A stretch of 64,000 nt of DNA from Pyrenula massariospora (lineage: Eukaryota > Ascomycota > Eurotiomycetes > Pyrenulales > Pyrenulaceae), in NCBI GenBank assembly GCA_021030905.1, contig JAGFMI010000007.1, positions 62,001 to 126,000 of the forward strand. The letters are read 5' to 3'. The position numbers were made by a program, and so were the translations under genes. Of the stretch, positions 22,523-33,757 are shown one piece after another (within the stretch, counting starts at the first letter, position 1; each line of letters begins with the position of its first letter). Below the pieces are notes generated by a model, which was given only the letters and a program-made list of their open reading frames with translations, had not been told where the DNA came from and did no database searches.

Positions 22523-23381
22523 TTAACAGGCAGGTCTCGAAACTCACAGGATGTGCTTGGGGGGAATGTTTGACCGTTCGGCGCATAGATACCGTGTACA
22601 GAGATTTGAGCTTTTCCTTATGATAGATATGCTCGAACAGAGCAGGGTTGCCGTCCGGCCAAGATGCTTGATGGTAAAGCCGCGGGGCATGATAGACAAA
22701 AGATCTAGATTACTAATGTGATGTGTAATTAACGCAAAGATTACGATGTGAGCGTGACGAGAACTTCTGTGTCATGAACATACGTAGACTGGAATAGCAC
22801 AACTTACTACTGACGTACAATATACCTTGTCTCTCTAAAATGCTCTAGTAACAAGAGGCAATTTTTTTGTCCGTGGCATCCCAGATCTGGCATGTCAAGC
22901 ACCGAAATTGGACCAATTAGCTTATTGGCGCATCTGTAACGACGTAAAGGTTACCAATCTGCCACAATTGCCTTCTGGCCTTCCTCACATCCCCTTCCCT
23001 CCACAACCTACCCTCACTCACGCAGTATACCACGCTAACCGCTTTATCTCGGTAGACGAAACATCTTGTAAATGTGGCGCTATATCACAACTGGGTCGAG
23101 ATATCCGGTTCATGAGCCCCTCTAGATGCCTGGTGAGGGAAGATGAGTGTAGTATATACCACGAAAGATAAGGATTCTAGTATGCTAAAATAAACGGCGA
23201 GGGATGAGTTGGAGGTGCGATTGGGACGAGAATGGTAGGTAAAGCGCCCGTACCCCTGTAATCTTGGCAAGGATTTTTCCTGCGCTACGACATCGATTAA
23301 CCTTCAAGATTGCCCTAGAACTACTGCAACTGAACCTTTTCAAGCAGTAGTGGGGATTTGCAATCTCTCAAAATTGCCCAA
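22523..23381. other. intergenic region
   Basis: This is the 3' flank of the 757-residue gene and the promoter side of MRPL7. An 87-codon frame at 22908-23171 has no motif and is not called. Confidence 0.5.
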
Positions 23382-24644
23382 ATGGACATCTTTCAACTGT
23401 CCAGGTCATCGTATTTACTACGGCCACGACGTTTTCTTTGCAAGAACTGTCGCCAAGTGAGGCGACTCGCATCCATCGTCGCCCATGACACTGCCTCAGA
23501 CTCTTCTGGAGACGTAGTGGAAGACTCTTCCCTCTCAATTCCTTCACAAGAAGCCTCCAAATTTGACCCGTTAGCACTATCCAGATCTCGAAGAAAACAG
23601 CTTCCCCCTAGCCGGTACGTTCCGCCGTTCTACGCCGTCGCACCTACCCTTTGACTTCTTAGCCTGACAACCTCCTACTCTGCAGCTACCACTTCCGCCC
23701 TCCTAAATATGACCGCGGACCTCTACACCCACACCGCCCACCACTACCCTCCGATCCATCCTCTCGCCTCTTCCGCCCCGGCCCCTTTTCTTCCCCTCGT
23801 CTCGAACAGACCTACCACTCCATCATCGAACCCGACATCCTGACGATGTGCTACGTCCACAATCCTCCCGGTTTCCGCCCACCACCGAAGGGTCCCCGCC
23901 TCCGTCCTTGGGATAACTCATCCCCCTACCACAAGAACCGCCCCTTACGTGGTCCCCGAGGCGGCGACGTCCTCCGCCTCCTCCGCAAACCCATCACCTT
24001 CCACAACGTTCCCGCCATCTCCAAAGTCACCGTGCACTCCTACGTCAAGGGCGCCGTGCAGCACGGCTCCCAGTACCTCCATGTCGCCGGCATGGTCCTG
24101 CAGTGCATAACGAACCTCCGAGCCACGCCTCATAGAGCAAAATCCGGGGAAGCGCAGTGGGGCTTGACGAAGGGGAAAACGGTCGCCGCGCTGACGGTCG
24201 ATCTGCAGGGGGAGAATATGTACCATTTCCTCAGCAAGATGATTGATGTCGTGCTGCCGAGAATCAAGGATTGGATGGGTGTGCGGGCGACGACCGGGGA
24301 TGGAAGCGGAAATCTGACCTTCGGGCTTGAGCCAGAGGTTGTGAGTATGTTTCCGGAGGTGGAGGCGAATTATGACAAGTGAGTTTCTCGTTTCGCCATT
24401 CCAACTAGTCGCTACGGGACGACTGGCTTTGGAATTCGTTTGCTAACGAAACAAACGAATAGCTACCCTCCAAAGATGATCCCCGGCCTACACGTTACGA
24501 TCCAGACCACCGCCTCAATGGACAAAGACGCTAGGTTACTATTGCAGGCTTTGGGCATACGTAAGATCATTTCTCCTGCCCTTGAGACTCCCTGATTCTG
24601 AAGCTAACACCTCTCTAGCATTCTACGGCAAGATCAGAAATTAG
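23382..24644 (+). CDS. MRPL7: mitochondrial large-subunit ribosomal protein L7 (uL5m)
   Basis: Four exons (23382-23614, 23686-24378, 24463-24560, 24619-24644) give 349 residues. The N-terminus is basic and hydroxylated (LSRSSYLLRPRRFLCKNC), as in a mitochondrial presequence. The body carries the L5 core: PALVKVTVHSYV-like ISKVTVHSYVKGA, then LRGENMYHFLSKMI-like GENMYHFL, and the C-terminal IPGLHVTIQTTASMDKDARLLL followed by LGIPFYGK. These are diagnostic of uL5. It binds 5S-equivalent regions and the central protuberance of the mitoribosome. The last exon is only 26 bases. The ATG at 23382 is preferred to an upstream in-frame TTG. Confidence 0.93.
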
Positions 24645-25297
24645 ACATGTGTGGAGATAGAGAGATGGTCCACCTTAGAACTTGTATATATACTATCAGA
24701 GACTTCTAAAAGGGCCGAGGAAAATGTAATAAGTAGAGCCCTATCTCGAAGACTTGGTTCTCCGTAGGCAATGCGATAAGTGACAATATTGCCACTTACA
24801 AGACGTAATTCCCATTTGGCACCCTTTACAGAAAATATAGTGGCACTGTTCATTCCAATGAAGTTCACATGTAACATTGAGGCTACATAGACAGCCCACG
24901 TACAACTGAACGGGCCAAAGTACACTCTGCCTAAAAATTGAGGAAATTCTAAAGATCAGGCACCAAAAGGATGGAGAAAGTATCTTGTATGTTCATGTTA
25001 TTGTTGTTGTTCTTGTGCAGGTACGTACACTTCCTGATCTAAGTATCCGTACGATCAACGACCGGGCAGGCACTCTCATCCTCCCTCATCTTCCCCTTCC
25101 ACAAAGATATCTCAAAAAGAAGAAGAGAATTACAATAGAAAAATAAAACACTAAAGCGGTCGTATGTCGAATACGTCCCAAATTCATCCTGTGGTCATGT
25201 TCCCCGTCAATCGTAAAAGATGTTGCTGTGCTGTACTGTGCTGTGCCAAGACTCCCCGGCCTCTCTTCCTCCCCAGAACCTAAACTTCAAATCAAGA
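24645..25297. other. intergenic region between convergent genes
   Basis: The 3' ends of MRPL7 and the MAPKKK gene face each other. A 94-codon minus-strand frame at 24641-24925 has no motif. Nothing else is seen. Confidence 0.5.
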
Positions 25298-28173
25298 TCA
25301 AGCGATCGGCGTCAAGAACCGGTGCCTCAACAATTCCTCCGCACTCGGCCGCTTCTCATGCTCCAGCTCAAATGTCAAATCCAAAAACTTCTTCGCCTCC
25401 TCTCCACACTTCTCAGGCATCGTTGGCCTCGCTCTCTGGCTTCCAATCTGGAAAATGGCCTGCAACTGGCTGCAGTTCGGGAACGGATGCACGCCGCTGA
25501 ACATTTCGACAATCAGACACCCAAGAGACCAGATGTCCGCCTTCTTTGTGTGTGCAGATTGGCGGACAACCTCAGGCGCCATCCAGAAAACTGACCCTTG
25601 AAGAGAGGGGCGGTGGACGTGGCCTCCACCGGCGGACTGGCCCAGCATAGTGGACGCTTCAACGCGCTTGGAGATGCCAAAGTCGGAGATCTTGACGCCA
25701 CCATGGTTGTCGACGAGGACGTTGGCGCCCTTGATATCACGATGAATGATGTCTCTACCGTGTAGGTAGGCTAGACCTTGGAGGATCTGGCGGGTGAAAT
25801 TCCGGACGAGCGGTTCATTGAAATTGTTGTATTGCTTGAGCATCATGGCGATAGAACCGCCAGGGACATATTCGAGGAAGATGTTCAGGTAGTTGTCATC
25901 GCAGGAAGTTCCAAGGTACTGAACGATGTTCTTGTGTTGGAAGCCTTGAAGGAGATCGATTTCGTGCTTCAAAGCCGAGATCATATTATTTTTCTTCTTG
26001 TCGATCTCGGATCCCTTAGCAACATTAGGGAGCTCAACTTGCTTCACGGCCATAAGTTCGCCAGTGATCGCATGCAAGGCGATGTATACACTACCGAAGG
26101 AACCTTCTCCGATAAGGTTGCCTTTCATCCAGTTCATCTTCTCAAAGCTGTTACCAGCAAGGAAGGCATTGAGGCCGGCGTCCTCCTCTTCGCCATCCTC
26201 CGCAACGATCATGCTGAGCCGCTCCTGGAAAGAGCCACCAGCGTCAGAGGATAGATGTCCGTTGGTGCTAAGGTTTTCATCAAAGAAGCTGTGTCGTTGA
26301 GCATCTGCTTCTCCAGAAGTTGGGTTGGCGGAATCAGAACCACTATCGAATGAGACATAAGATTTCCGATTAGGCTCAAGGGGAGACTCTTCTTGAAGCG
26401 GTTGAAGGGACGAAGAGACCACAGAATCTCGGAACGCAGTCTGAGGTAGGTTGAACTTCGACACCGATAGCGGCCTTGATACGCGAGAAGGCTTCTCCCC
26501 CTGAGCTAACCATTGGTCCGCAATACTTGGGATAGGAGGGGCGTCTTTCAGACTTGAAGCATAGCTCGCATTGCTGATAACGCTCATATGGCTGGCTGCC
26601 CGACTCATTCGTTGTGATCGTCGAACAGACATTCTCATCGTCTTTTCAATATCTTCCTTTTGGTGACTTGGGAAGTAAGAAGTCAGCTCCGAGATGATGA
26701 GCTCGCTCGGTGGTCGTGTTCCGAAGAATTGACGGATTTTAGCGCTCCCACCGGACGATGTCTTCTTTGGTGGTGCTTGTATCTCAGGAGCCTCTATGTC
26801 CTCCAAAGGTATAGTATGAGTCCGACTTCGATCAGAGGATGTAATGGGCGAGAGAGGCTGTTTCATGTTGCTCCACGATTCTCCAGTCAGCTGCTGTACC
26901 TTTCTCATATTTCGAGAGCTATTAGAGCTCAGTGCATTGTTGTGAAGAGCTTGAGTCTCGTCCAGAGCCAACTGAGCTGCTCTTCGGACTTCGTCAATAT
27001 CTGGTTCACCAGCATTAATCTTGCGAAGTATCAAACGATTCCTTTCAGACTTATTTAAACCGTCGCATATACGGACGAGCTCACCATCTGTAAGACGTCG
27101 GCAATTGGCTGGATCAGGTTCTAATCCATCAAGGACATAGAAACAATAATTTCGCCAATGCGTTTCAGGTAGCTGGAGCTTCCTGAGGACAGCGAGAATA
27201 ATTTCTTCAGATGTTTTGCAGTGACCAACATCGATAACTTTGGTCTGCCCGCCAATGTAAATGACGCGAACGACAGGTTTCGCTGGGAGCGACCCCATTG
27301 TAAGCTCAATGCTCGGGTTTTGGCGATGTGTGGGTATTCTAGCGCTCTGAGGAACGGCGGATGGTGTTTCGGGACGTCTGCCGGTTGATGTACTTGCAGA
27401 CGAAGGATGGCTGAAGTAGCCTGCTGTTGAAGATTCTTTCCGTGGGTTTTCGGCAGGACTAGTAGCGAATCGATGAGCTCTGGCTCCTCGTCCGTCGAGG
27501 TTTGTCAGAGGTGAGCTTGGTCGTGAGCCTGTCTTTCCACCACTCATGTTAGCCCCGAATGCATGTAGCGCACTGGGGTCGACTTGTCGAGACCATCTCC
27601 GGTTACTTCCTGCCTGCTGAGTTCTTGAATGGACATTTCTTGGAGAATCAGAGCTCAAGCCGGTCTGAGAATGTCCGGTGGTAAATGAATCTCTATTTCG
27701 CTTCCTTCTGGAAGCAGCCGACTTCGACCTTAAGTTTTTGACAGCGACAAAAATCCTCACTCGGTCTCCGACCTTCTTGACTCCAATCTCTTGCAGGATT
27801 TTTTGGTCACAGTCTAGCAGGTTGTCCCCATTGAAGTTGTTGGCTTTGAATAGTTGCTCATACTGGCCGCAACGTATTGATCGAAGCCATTCTCCCACTT
27901 TCTTCTCATCCCAGGTTCTATAGTAAGAGAGTGTTAGCTGAGCAGGGCTAGTGAAGAGATGATCAAGAACAGGAGATTTGGGCTATCGTACCTGATAGCA
28001 TCAGGAGAATCATGGACATCTGAGAACTCTGACTCCGTCGGGCTAGTAAATAATCCGTCTTGTGAGTTGGTAGAATTTGCGGTCTGTGTCCGATGAAATG
28101 CCATACTAGACGGTGCATAATGGGCTGAGTGGGCACCACAAGGTATTGACGGCTTTGAGGCGAGCATAGCCAT
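25298..28173 (-). CDS. STE11: MAP kinase kinase kinase Ste11/SteC
   Basis: Two exons (28173-27992, 27917-25298) with a 74-base intron give 933 residues. A SAM domain (VGEWLRSIRCGQYEQLF, NLLDCDQKILQEIGV) spans about 65-130, where Ste50-type partners bind. A Ras-binding-like domain (VVRVIYIGGQTK, EEIILAVLRKL, WRNYCFYVLDG) spans about 275-365. The kinase domain fills the last 270 residues: IGEGSFGSVY, MAVKQVEL, IIHRDIKGANVL, ISDFGISK and MAPEV are intact. It relays signals to MAPKKs in the mating, filamentation and HOG cascades in the cytosol. The N-terminal exon (60 residues, Ser-rich) is supported by the clean splice DAI-R-TWDEKK. A 1.36-kb region precedes it. Confidence 0.95.
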
Positions 28174-29530
28174 GACGATATGTAATATTGATGGTTTTTA
28201 AGCCTCTCGTCGCGGCGTTGAAGGACCTTGAGGGATGATGACTCCTCACTGTGGCCAGCCGAGTAACTGATGCGAAGGTGGTGAGTCGAAATCAGCAGCC
28301 CGCGGGCTTGGACTTGGGAAGCATCCTCAAATATCGCCTGACAGGAAGGAGTACAAGAGGGGATGAGCGGTGTCAAAACTTTGCTTGATGTGCAGTCGGC
28401 CTAAGGTTGTCGAAACAAAGGTGCACGGATGCTGTCTCTTGTTTCAAGCTCTTCTGTGTCGCCTTGTCCGTGGTTTTGGGGTAGGTGTAGCGTAACACAA
28501 CGACAAAGGGCGCCCTTTTGTGTCTAGATGAAGGAAACGTAGAATGCGCCTAAGCCTTGGAGTTCATCGAGGTGGCCGTTAAGCAACAATGGCGAGACAC
28601 AGCGAGGCTGCGGGTTGAAGTGGTGAGGCAGTTGGGAGCTTTGGTATTTGCGGGATAGCGGAGGGCAAGGAGGCGGAGCGTGCTGAGTAAAAGAGAGGGT
28701 GACGGCGACGCAGCTGGGGGGGGAGTCAAGGCTTGTGCAAACTAGTTTAGCCGATCCAGTCCGACGTGACGGTGAGTAAATAAAGGAAAGACGGGTGGTG
28801 TTGGATGATGGAATAATCGCTTGGGGGCTTCCCAGCTGCACCTGGGGGGGATGCAGGGCCGCTTGTGTTGGATGGAGTCTTGGAAAGAGGTGAGCGAAGA
28901 GGGAGGGGGAAAGGGAGACGTGGGAGACACGAGCGCCAGGTGGGAGAGCCTCCGGAGGGGTCCGCACAGCAGGGAGATGCAAGAATGGTCCTCTCAGGGT
29001 GAGGTGAAAGGCGAGATCAAGAGCGTCGAGAGTCTGGTGGTGGTGGTAGTGGTGGTGGTAGTGGTGGTGGTGAGTGGGGACGAATGTTGGATCTTCATGG
29101 GGGCGACGGCCGAAAGGGGTCTGAGCGAGCAAAGGGCGGAGACATTTTTTTTGAAACGGCTAAACGCTGCCACTTGAAACATTAGCCCACGTTTCTCCGC
29201 TGCCATCGTTGATTCATTTGACGCCCATCGCACTTCCATGCTCTCATCGGTGGTGTCGGCCAGGTCAATCAGAAACTTGCGCGGCGATCCTCATTCGGTG
29301 CCCGTTTACTCACATCAGCGCGTCCCCTCCACAACCGCCGCGGCGAGCGCATGACGGGCAGTCCTCGAGGCGAAATACTGGTGGAGGCCGAAACAGCCGA
29401 GAGTCAACGACTCCCCTGCTGAGCAGCGTCAAACACGACACGCAGTCAGCATCGCCGTCGCATCGCTAAATCCGTCTCGGTGGCCACCTGCGAGTAATAC
29501 ACCGCCAGCCTGCCCCCAGCTAGGTCGCTT
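28174..29530. other. shared upstream region of STE11 (-) and the ZNF511-like gene (+)
   Basis: This 1.36-kb divergent region is GC-rich and contains long open frames on both strands (for example 28524-29132) produced by base composition. It includes a GGT repeat at 29034-29072. Leaders or upstream open frames of STE11 may lie here, but I cannot define a promoter. Confidence 0.5.
29034..29072. repeat. GGT/GGTAGT microsatellite
   Basis: About 13 trinucleotides of GGT, interrupted by AGT in a regular pattern, lie about 860 bases upstream of the STE11 start. On the opposite strand they would read as a His-rich run, which I regard as an artefact. Confidence 0.85.
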
Positions 29531-30394
29531 ATGACCAAGCGCGCTCACGATGCCACCCTTTTGGGCTTTTCGCCCTCAACTGACCGCTTCACCGCCCCCA
29601 TCTGGAGATCCAAGACTGACACTATTGGCAACGCCGTTTCCCAGCATTCAGGCGCAGACGTTGACGAGCCCGTATCCAAGCAGAAACACGTGGATGACAG
29701 GAAAACAGATCCTCATGCCTTGACAATGCCGCAATGCTCCCTGGCACCGCACAAGGAGACCCTGACATTTGCTTCTTTGGAAGAGTTTGAAACTCACTAC
29801 TCCAAAGCGCACACAAATCGCTGCTCATCCTGTGACAAAAATTTCCCTTCCGGGCATTACCTGCATCTACACATTCAGGAAAACCATGATCCCCTCCGCG
29901 AAGCCCTCCAAGCTCGTGGTGAAAAGACATATGCCTGTTTCGTAGAAGACTGTGACCGCAAATGCTCCACTGCTGAAAAGCGGCGTCTTCACCTGATTGA
30001 CAAGCACGCTTTCCCACGAACGTACAACTTCCGGATCGTTAATGATGGAATTGATAGGCATGTCTCGATGTTACGACAACCGCGTCGCAGAAGGATTTCC
30101 TCTTCTATTCTAAATACCAACTCACCTGCCTCTGAGAGAGATCCTATGGCTCGCCAGACCTCATCCAATTCCTTCTTTAGTGATGGAAACGGCATTCTCG
30201 AAAATCCCGGATCAACGGTTACACCAACATCACAATCTCCAAATGCCGCTGTCAAAGCCAAATCCCTGACCAATACTAAGACAAACCCCTCACCAGCCTT
30301 TCAGGATGACGAGGCCATTCATGACCTCTCAAAGTCCATGTCTGCCCTACAGTTCGTTCCCAGAAATGTCAGGCTGAAGGATCCAACCAGATGA
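29531..30394 (+). CDS. C2H2 zinc-finger protein, ZNF511 type
   Basis: A single exon of 287 residues starts at a good ATG. Three C2H2-like units occur in the order seen in ZNF511 relatives: MPQCSL..FETHYSKAH, then CSSCDKNFPSGHYLHLHIQENH, then ACFVEDCDRKCSTAEKRRLHLIDKH followed by AFPRTYNFRIV. The HLIDKH-FP-YNF tail is the family signature. The rest is Ser/Pro-rich and probably disordered, with RRRR near residue 185 as a possible nuclear signal. Human ZNF511 and its fungal counterparts are conserved but poorly characterised; a nuclear, perhaps RNA- or DNA-binding, role is inferred. It is transcribed away from STE11. Confidence 0.82.
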   Translation: MTKRAHDATLLGFSPSTDRFTAPIWRSKTDTIGNAVSQHSGADVDEPVSKQKHVDDRKTDPHALTMPQCSLAPHKETLTFASLEEFETHYSKAHTNRCSSCDKNFPSGHYLHLHIQENHDPLREALQARGEKTYACFVEDCDRKCSTAEKRRLHLIDKHAFPRTYNFRIVNDGIDRHVSMLRQPRRRRISSSILNTNSPASERDPMARQTSSNSFFSDGNGILENPGSTVTPTSQSPNAAVKAKSLTNTKTNPSPAFQDDEAIHDLSKSMSALQFVPRNVRLKDPTR

Positions 30395-31978
30395 CATAAT
30401 TCTATATGTTGGCCCCATTCCCGGAGCAGCCGAATTAGGCTTGCTTGTCGCCACTGGGGCCAGGTAATTCCACCGGCGGGATCCAGCATGAACATCAGAG
30501 ATTTGACGTGAAAGTGCTCGAGAAAGCCCACTTTTCGTTCATTCCCAAAAGACCACCACCTGCACAGATGCAAGAGATTGGCGCAAGAAATTAGATAAAC
30601 CATGCCGATTTAATCTTCTTTGGGTAAATGTCGCCTTGGATCACGCTCAGCCTTGATCTCAACTGTCATCATACGAAAGACATCCGACCTAAGGCTGACC
30701 AATACGATTCACTGCTAGTAGGCAGCCTCGTCCGGTCCATTCACAACGGACGCTGTTGCCTCTGACGTCGGCCTCACCGAAGACCCCAATCGCAAGTCGG
30801 ATGATGTGCATTGCGAAGATCAGGGACCATGTTCGTCAGGTGAGAGGCTGTGTACTGGGAACGTTTCATCTGAGTCCTTCGAGAAGAATCCTTTATGGGG
30901 ACGTGTCGACCGACAGGCGGATCCGAAACCCGAAGCATGGCTATGGCTGTTTGAAACGATCCTCTCCCCTTCAGGCAAGGGCTTTCCTGAAGCGAAAAGC
31001 TTGACGCTATGCTGGTCATGACTTTCAGACCGGCGAGAGGCACGCTTTTGGTATTGACGAGTTTGTGTTACAGGATCTGCGCATGACATCTGGCTCAGCC
31101 GTCAGTCGATCCAGGCTCAGCGCCAAGAGCACCTCCACCACTTCAAACAGTTGCATGCATCTTGAGTTGGCATCGCATGCGAGACTTCCAAAACTTCTCT
31201 TTTCTCTGATTTTTTACCGTTCTACTTACCTTGGGATGCTGTATTGGTCACCTTGACTGGCGCTACGTTATTGCACAACGATAATGATGTTCCTCGCGTA
31301 CAGAGACCGCTAAACTTAGTGATACCTAGAATCATCTATGCTAAAATGGCTTAAAGCCTTCTTTAGAGGACGACGCCCTGGTTGCACGAAACAACGTGAT
31401 CTGGCAAGCCTCTTTGTGCAGCCCTTTTCGTATTTCTAGCACTAGTTCTAGAATTCTACTAAATCCCTCCTTGCTGCCATAGCGTCATCATTTACCTTGC
31501 TAAGTAAGGGTTCATTTTGCGATTAGATAATCTTCACTTCCACTTTCATATCGCTCGTTGAATGCCAGCTTCCCATTGCAAAGGTTCTAAGAACAAGACT
31601 CTCAAAGGAGCCACCCATAATAGTTGGGAGGGACCGGACTGTGAGCACGCCCAGAGAGCTCTTCTAGCTAGAAAGTTGCGTTCTTTACGGTGTTTTCTTG
31701 CTGCCTTGCTCTGCCTTGCTCTGCCTACGTTGGACCTCGGACGACAACCGAGAAGGGCTGTAGAATGGAATCGGCCGAATGAGGCTCATACAGCACAACT
31801 TCTGTCTGCGGTTCATATGGTCTGAACGGGGCAATCAAGAAAGCAACGTGGCTCGAATGATCATTAAATGACAAGGCTAAAAGTACAGTTTCAATACTTT
31901 ATTCTCATTCTACTTCGTTGCAGGCTTTGCCTATCTTAGTAAGTATTCACGAGGCATACACCAAGCCCAAAATTGAAT
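30395..31978. other. long gene-free region
   Basis: About 1.6 kb separates the zinc-finger gene from the second HExxH-family gene. Open frames at 30756-31089 overlap in several frames on both strands without motifs. A 10-base direct repeat (ctgccttgct) lies at 31701-31727. No element ends or domains are recognised. Confidence 0.5.
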
Positions 31979-33227
31979 ATGCCTTTTCCATCGCTCTCAA
32001 AGAGCATGGAGATCCTCTCAATTTTATTTGGTCTTATATCGCTGGTTTCTGGATATCGATATTGGGTGGATCAAAGCTGCTATCCGCGCTCCAATAATCC
32101 GTTTTATAAAAGTCTATGGGGAGCGAAAGACATTGCAAATGCCGCATTGAGAAGACTTCGTAATGGGGATAGCTATCAAGCATGGGTATCCTCTTGTCAA
32201 AAGGGCTGTACAGACTAGGCAGATTAACAATAGAAGGTATTCCTACAAGTCTTCAAGACTACCCCTCTTGAAAACAAATTTGATGCCGTTGACAGAGTCG
32301 AAGGTAAGTAAGAGCTACCTGTTTCCGGTCTTCAATTTTATGCTAATAGCTGTCAGAGCTTCTTAGTGCTTTTGTTGATATGACTGAAACTGCTGCTCGG
32401 CAACTCGCAGACTTTCGCTATTACTGTGACAATGATGATATGTCGGAAGGTGGCAGTTCACGGTGGACGCTTCGAAAAGATCCGCCCCCTTCACAACAGA
32501 GACCGGGTTATATTCCGCAGAGATTGCGTCCGAGAAGAGCCCCACCTCCGGGCCAGACGCAAGAATTATATCAGGAGTGGGAAGACAAACAAAATGGTAT
32601 CATTATGGGCAGAAATACCCCAGGATGTAACCTCCCGTTTGTCGCAGCGGTCCCCTATACATCTCACGGGTCATATGATCGCCGTCTTCCATTCATTGGA
32701 CTCCCGACAAGGGCTACAATCACTGTCAGCAAATCCGACATTCCTTTTCCTCTGCCTGACAAAAAACTAAATCTTGCCTACAGATCTGCGAGTTCCAGCT
32801 TCTCTCAGAGTTCAACTCCTTCGACGATATCCCCTCAGGGACAGACTTGATGGCCATCATCGATGAGGATCCTCGCCCCTTATTCCGAGGGTCCTTCGAC
32901 GCGCTCGACTATATGACTGCCTTCCTCATTCTCCACGAATTTTGCCTGATTTCTCCGTTTGGTGTCACTGTCATGCCAACAGCTTTCGACCCCTGGGGAC
33001 GCTCGGATCCCCCTTTCCAACCAGCGCTCAGGTGGGTTGACGTACTGCACCTCGACGGCACGGTCGACAGCCTTCTCAACGCCAATAACTATGTATACTT
33101 CGCCCTTCTGGGCAAGCTTGCCGATCGCGGCTTTGCCTTGGATCCAAGGCTGGTCGAGATGGTCGACGGGCACCTAGTGCCCTTCTGGTTGTATCAATAT
33201 GCGAACCGTTGGCCATGGAATATATAA
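31979..33227 (+). CDS. secreted HExxH-family paralogue with altered site (HEFCL)
   Basis: Four exons (31979-32185, 32234-32303, 32357-32724, 32784-33227) give 362 residues. The N-terminal hydrophobic segment (MEILSILFGLISLVSG) is a signal peptide. YRYWVDQSC, FRYYCDND, SSRWTLRKDP, YQEWEDKQNGIIMG and the ATITIC-EF junction align with the intronless gene at 4086-5108, which confirms the exon joins. At 32934-32948 the zincin motif reads HEFCL, so the second metal-binding His is missing. The downstream NANNYVYFALLGKL block is kept and resembles the NADTY..YA region of deuterolysins. It is probably secreted. Loss of the His argues against ordinary zinc peptidase activity, yet the frame is intact. 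Function is unknown. Confidence 0.78.
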
Positions 33228-33757
33228 GGTCACTAGGTTTTGAGAACGCTGTCAACTTTGACACACCGCAGGTGTCTATATGATGGATCGAATATCTTAA
33301 TTGTAATTCAACCTATGTTTCTTACTTTTAACCCCAAAAAGCCATCAGGAACAAACACGTATCATTAAGATAGTCTGTAAAGCCGATAGGCAAACGCCGA
33401 ATATCTGACCATCCGGTACCACCACCTGATCTATACATTGCATTGCATTGCTGTTGAAAGCCCGCGGCCGCCCAAGTGCCTTGCGAGTGTTGTTTCCACT
33501 CTTCACCAGGATACAACATTGTAAGTCACCGCGACCATCAAACGCCATGCCTCCAGGCCGTTTGCCTCACCCTGAATCCCCCTTATGGTACTGTAGCGGA
33601 AAGAGAGTTTTGGCAGCCTTACCCAAAGAAACATCTTCTCCTGCTTCGCCATCTTACCAATCCGGTCCGATCCACAAGGCCAGCTTTATAAAAGACACAC
33701 ATAGAAAAAAAAATCAAAGAACCCCCTTTAGCAGCCGCCTCATCCTTCTCCTCCTCC
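33228..33757. other. intergenic region between convergent genes
   Basis: The 3' flanks of the HEFCL paralogue and the C2H2 factor meet here. Overlapping short frames on both strands are not called. A run of nine A occurs near 33706. Confidence 0.45.

Noticed and set aside
28524-29132. 202-codon His- and Pro-rich minus-strand frame
   Set aside because: Its His run is the GGT microsatellite read on the other strand; composition explains the open frame.
30756-31089. Several overlapping frames suggesting a small gene or relic element
   Set aside because: Frames are open on both strands at once, with no domain, terminal repeat or target-site duplication that I can see.
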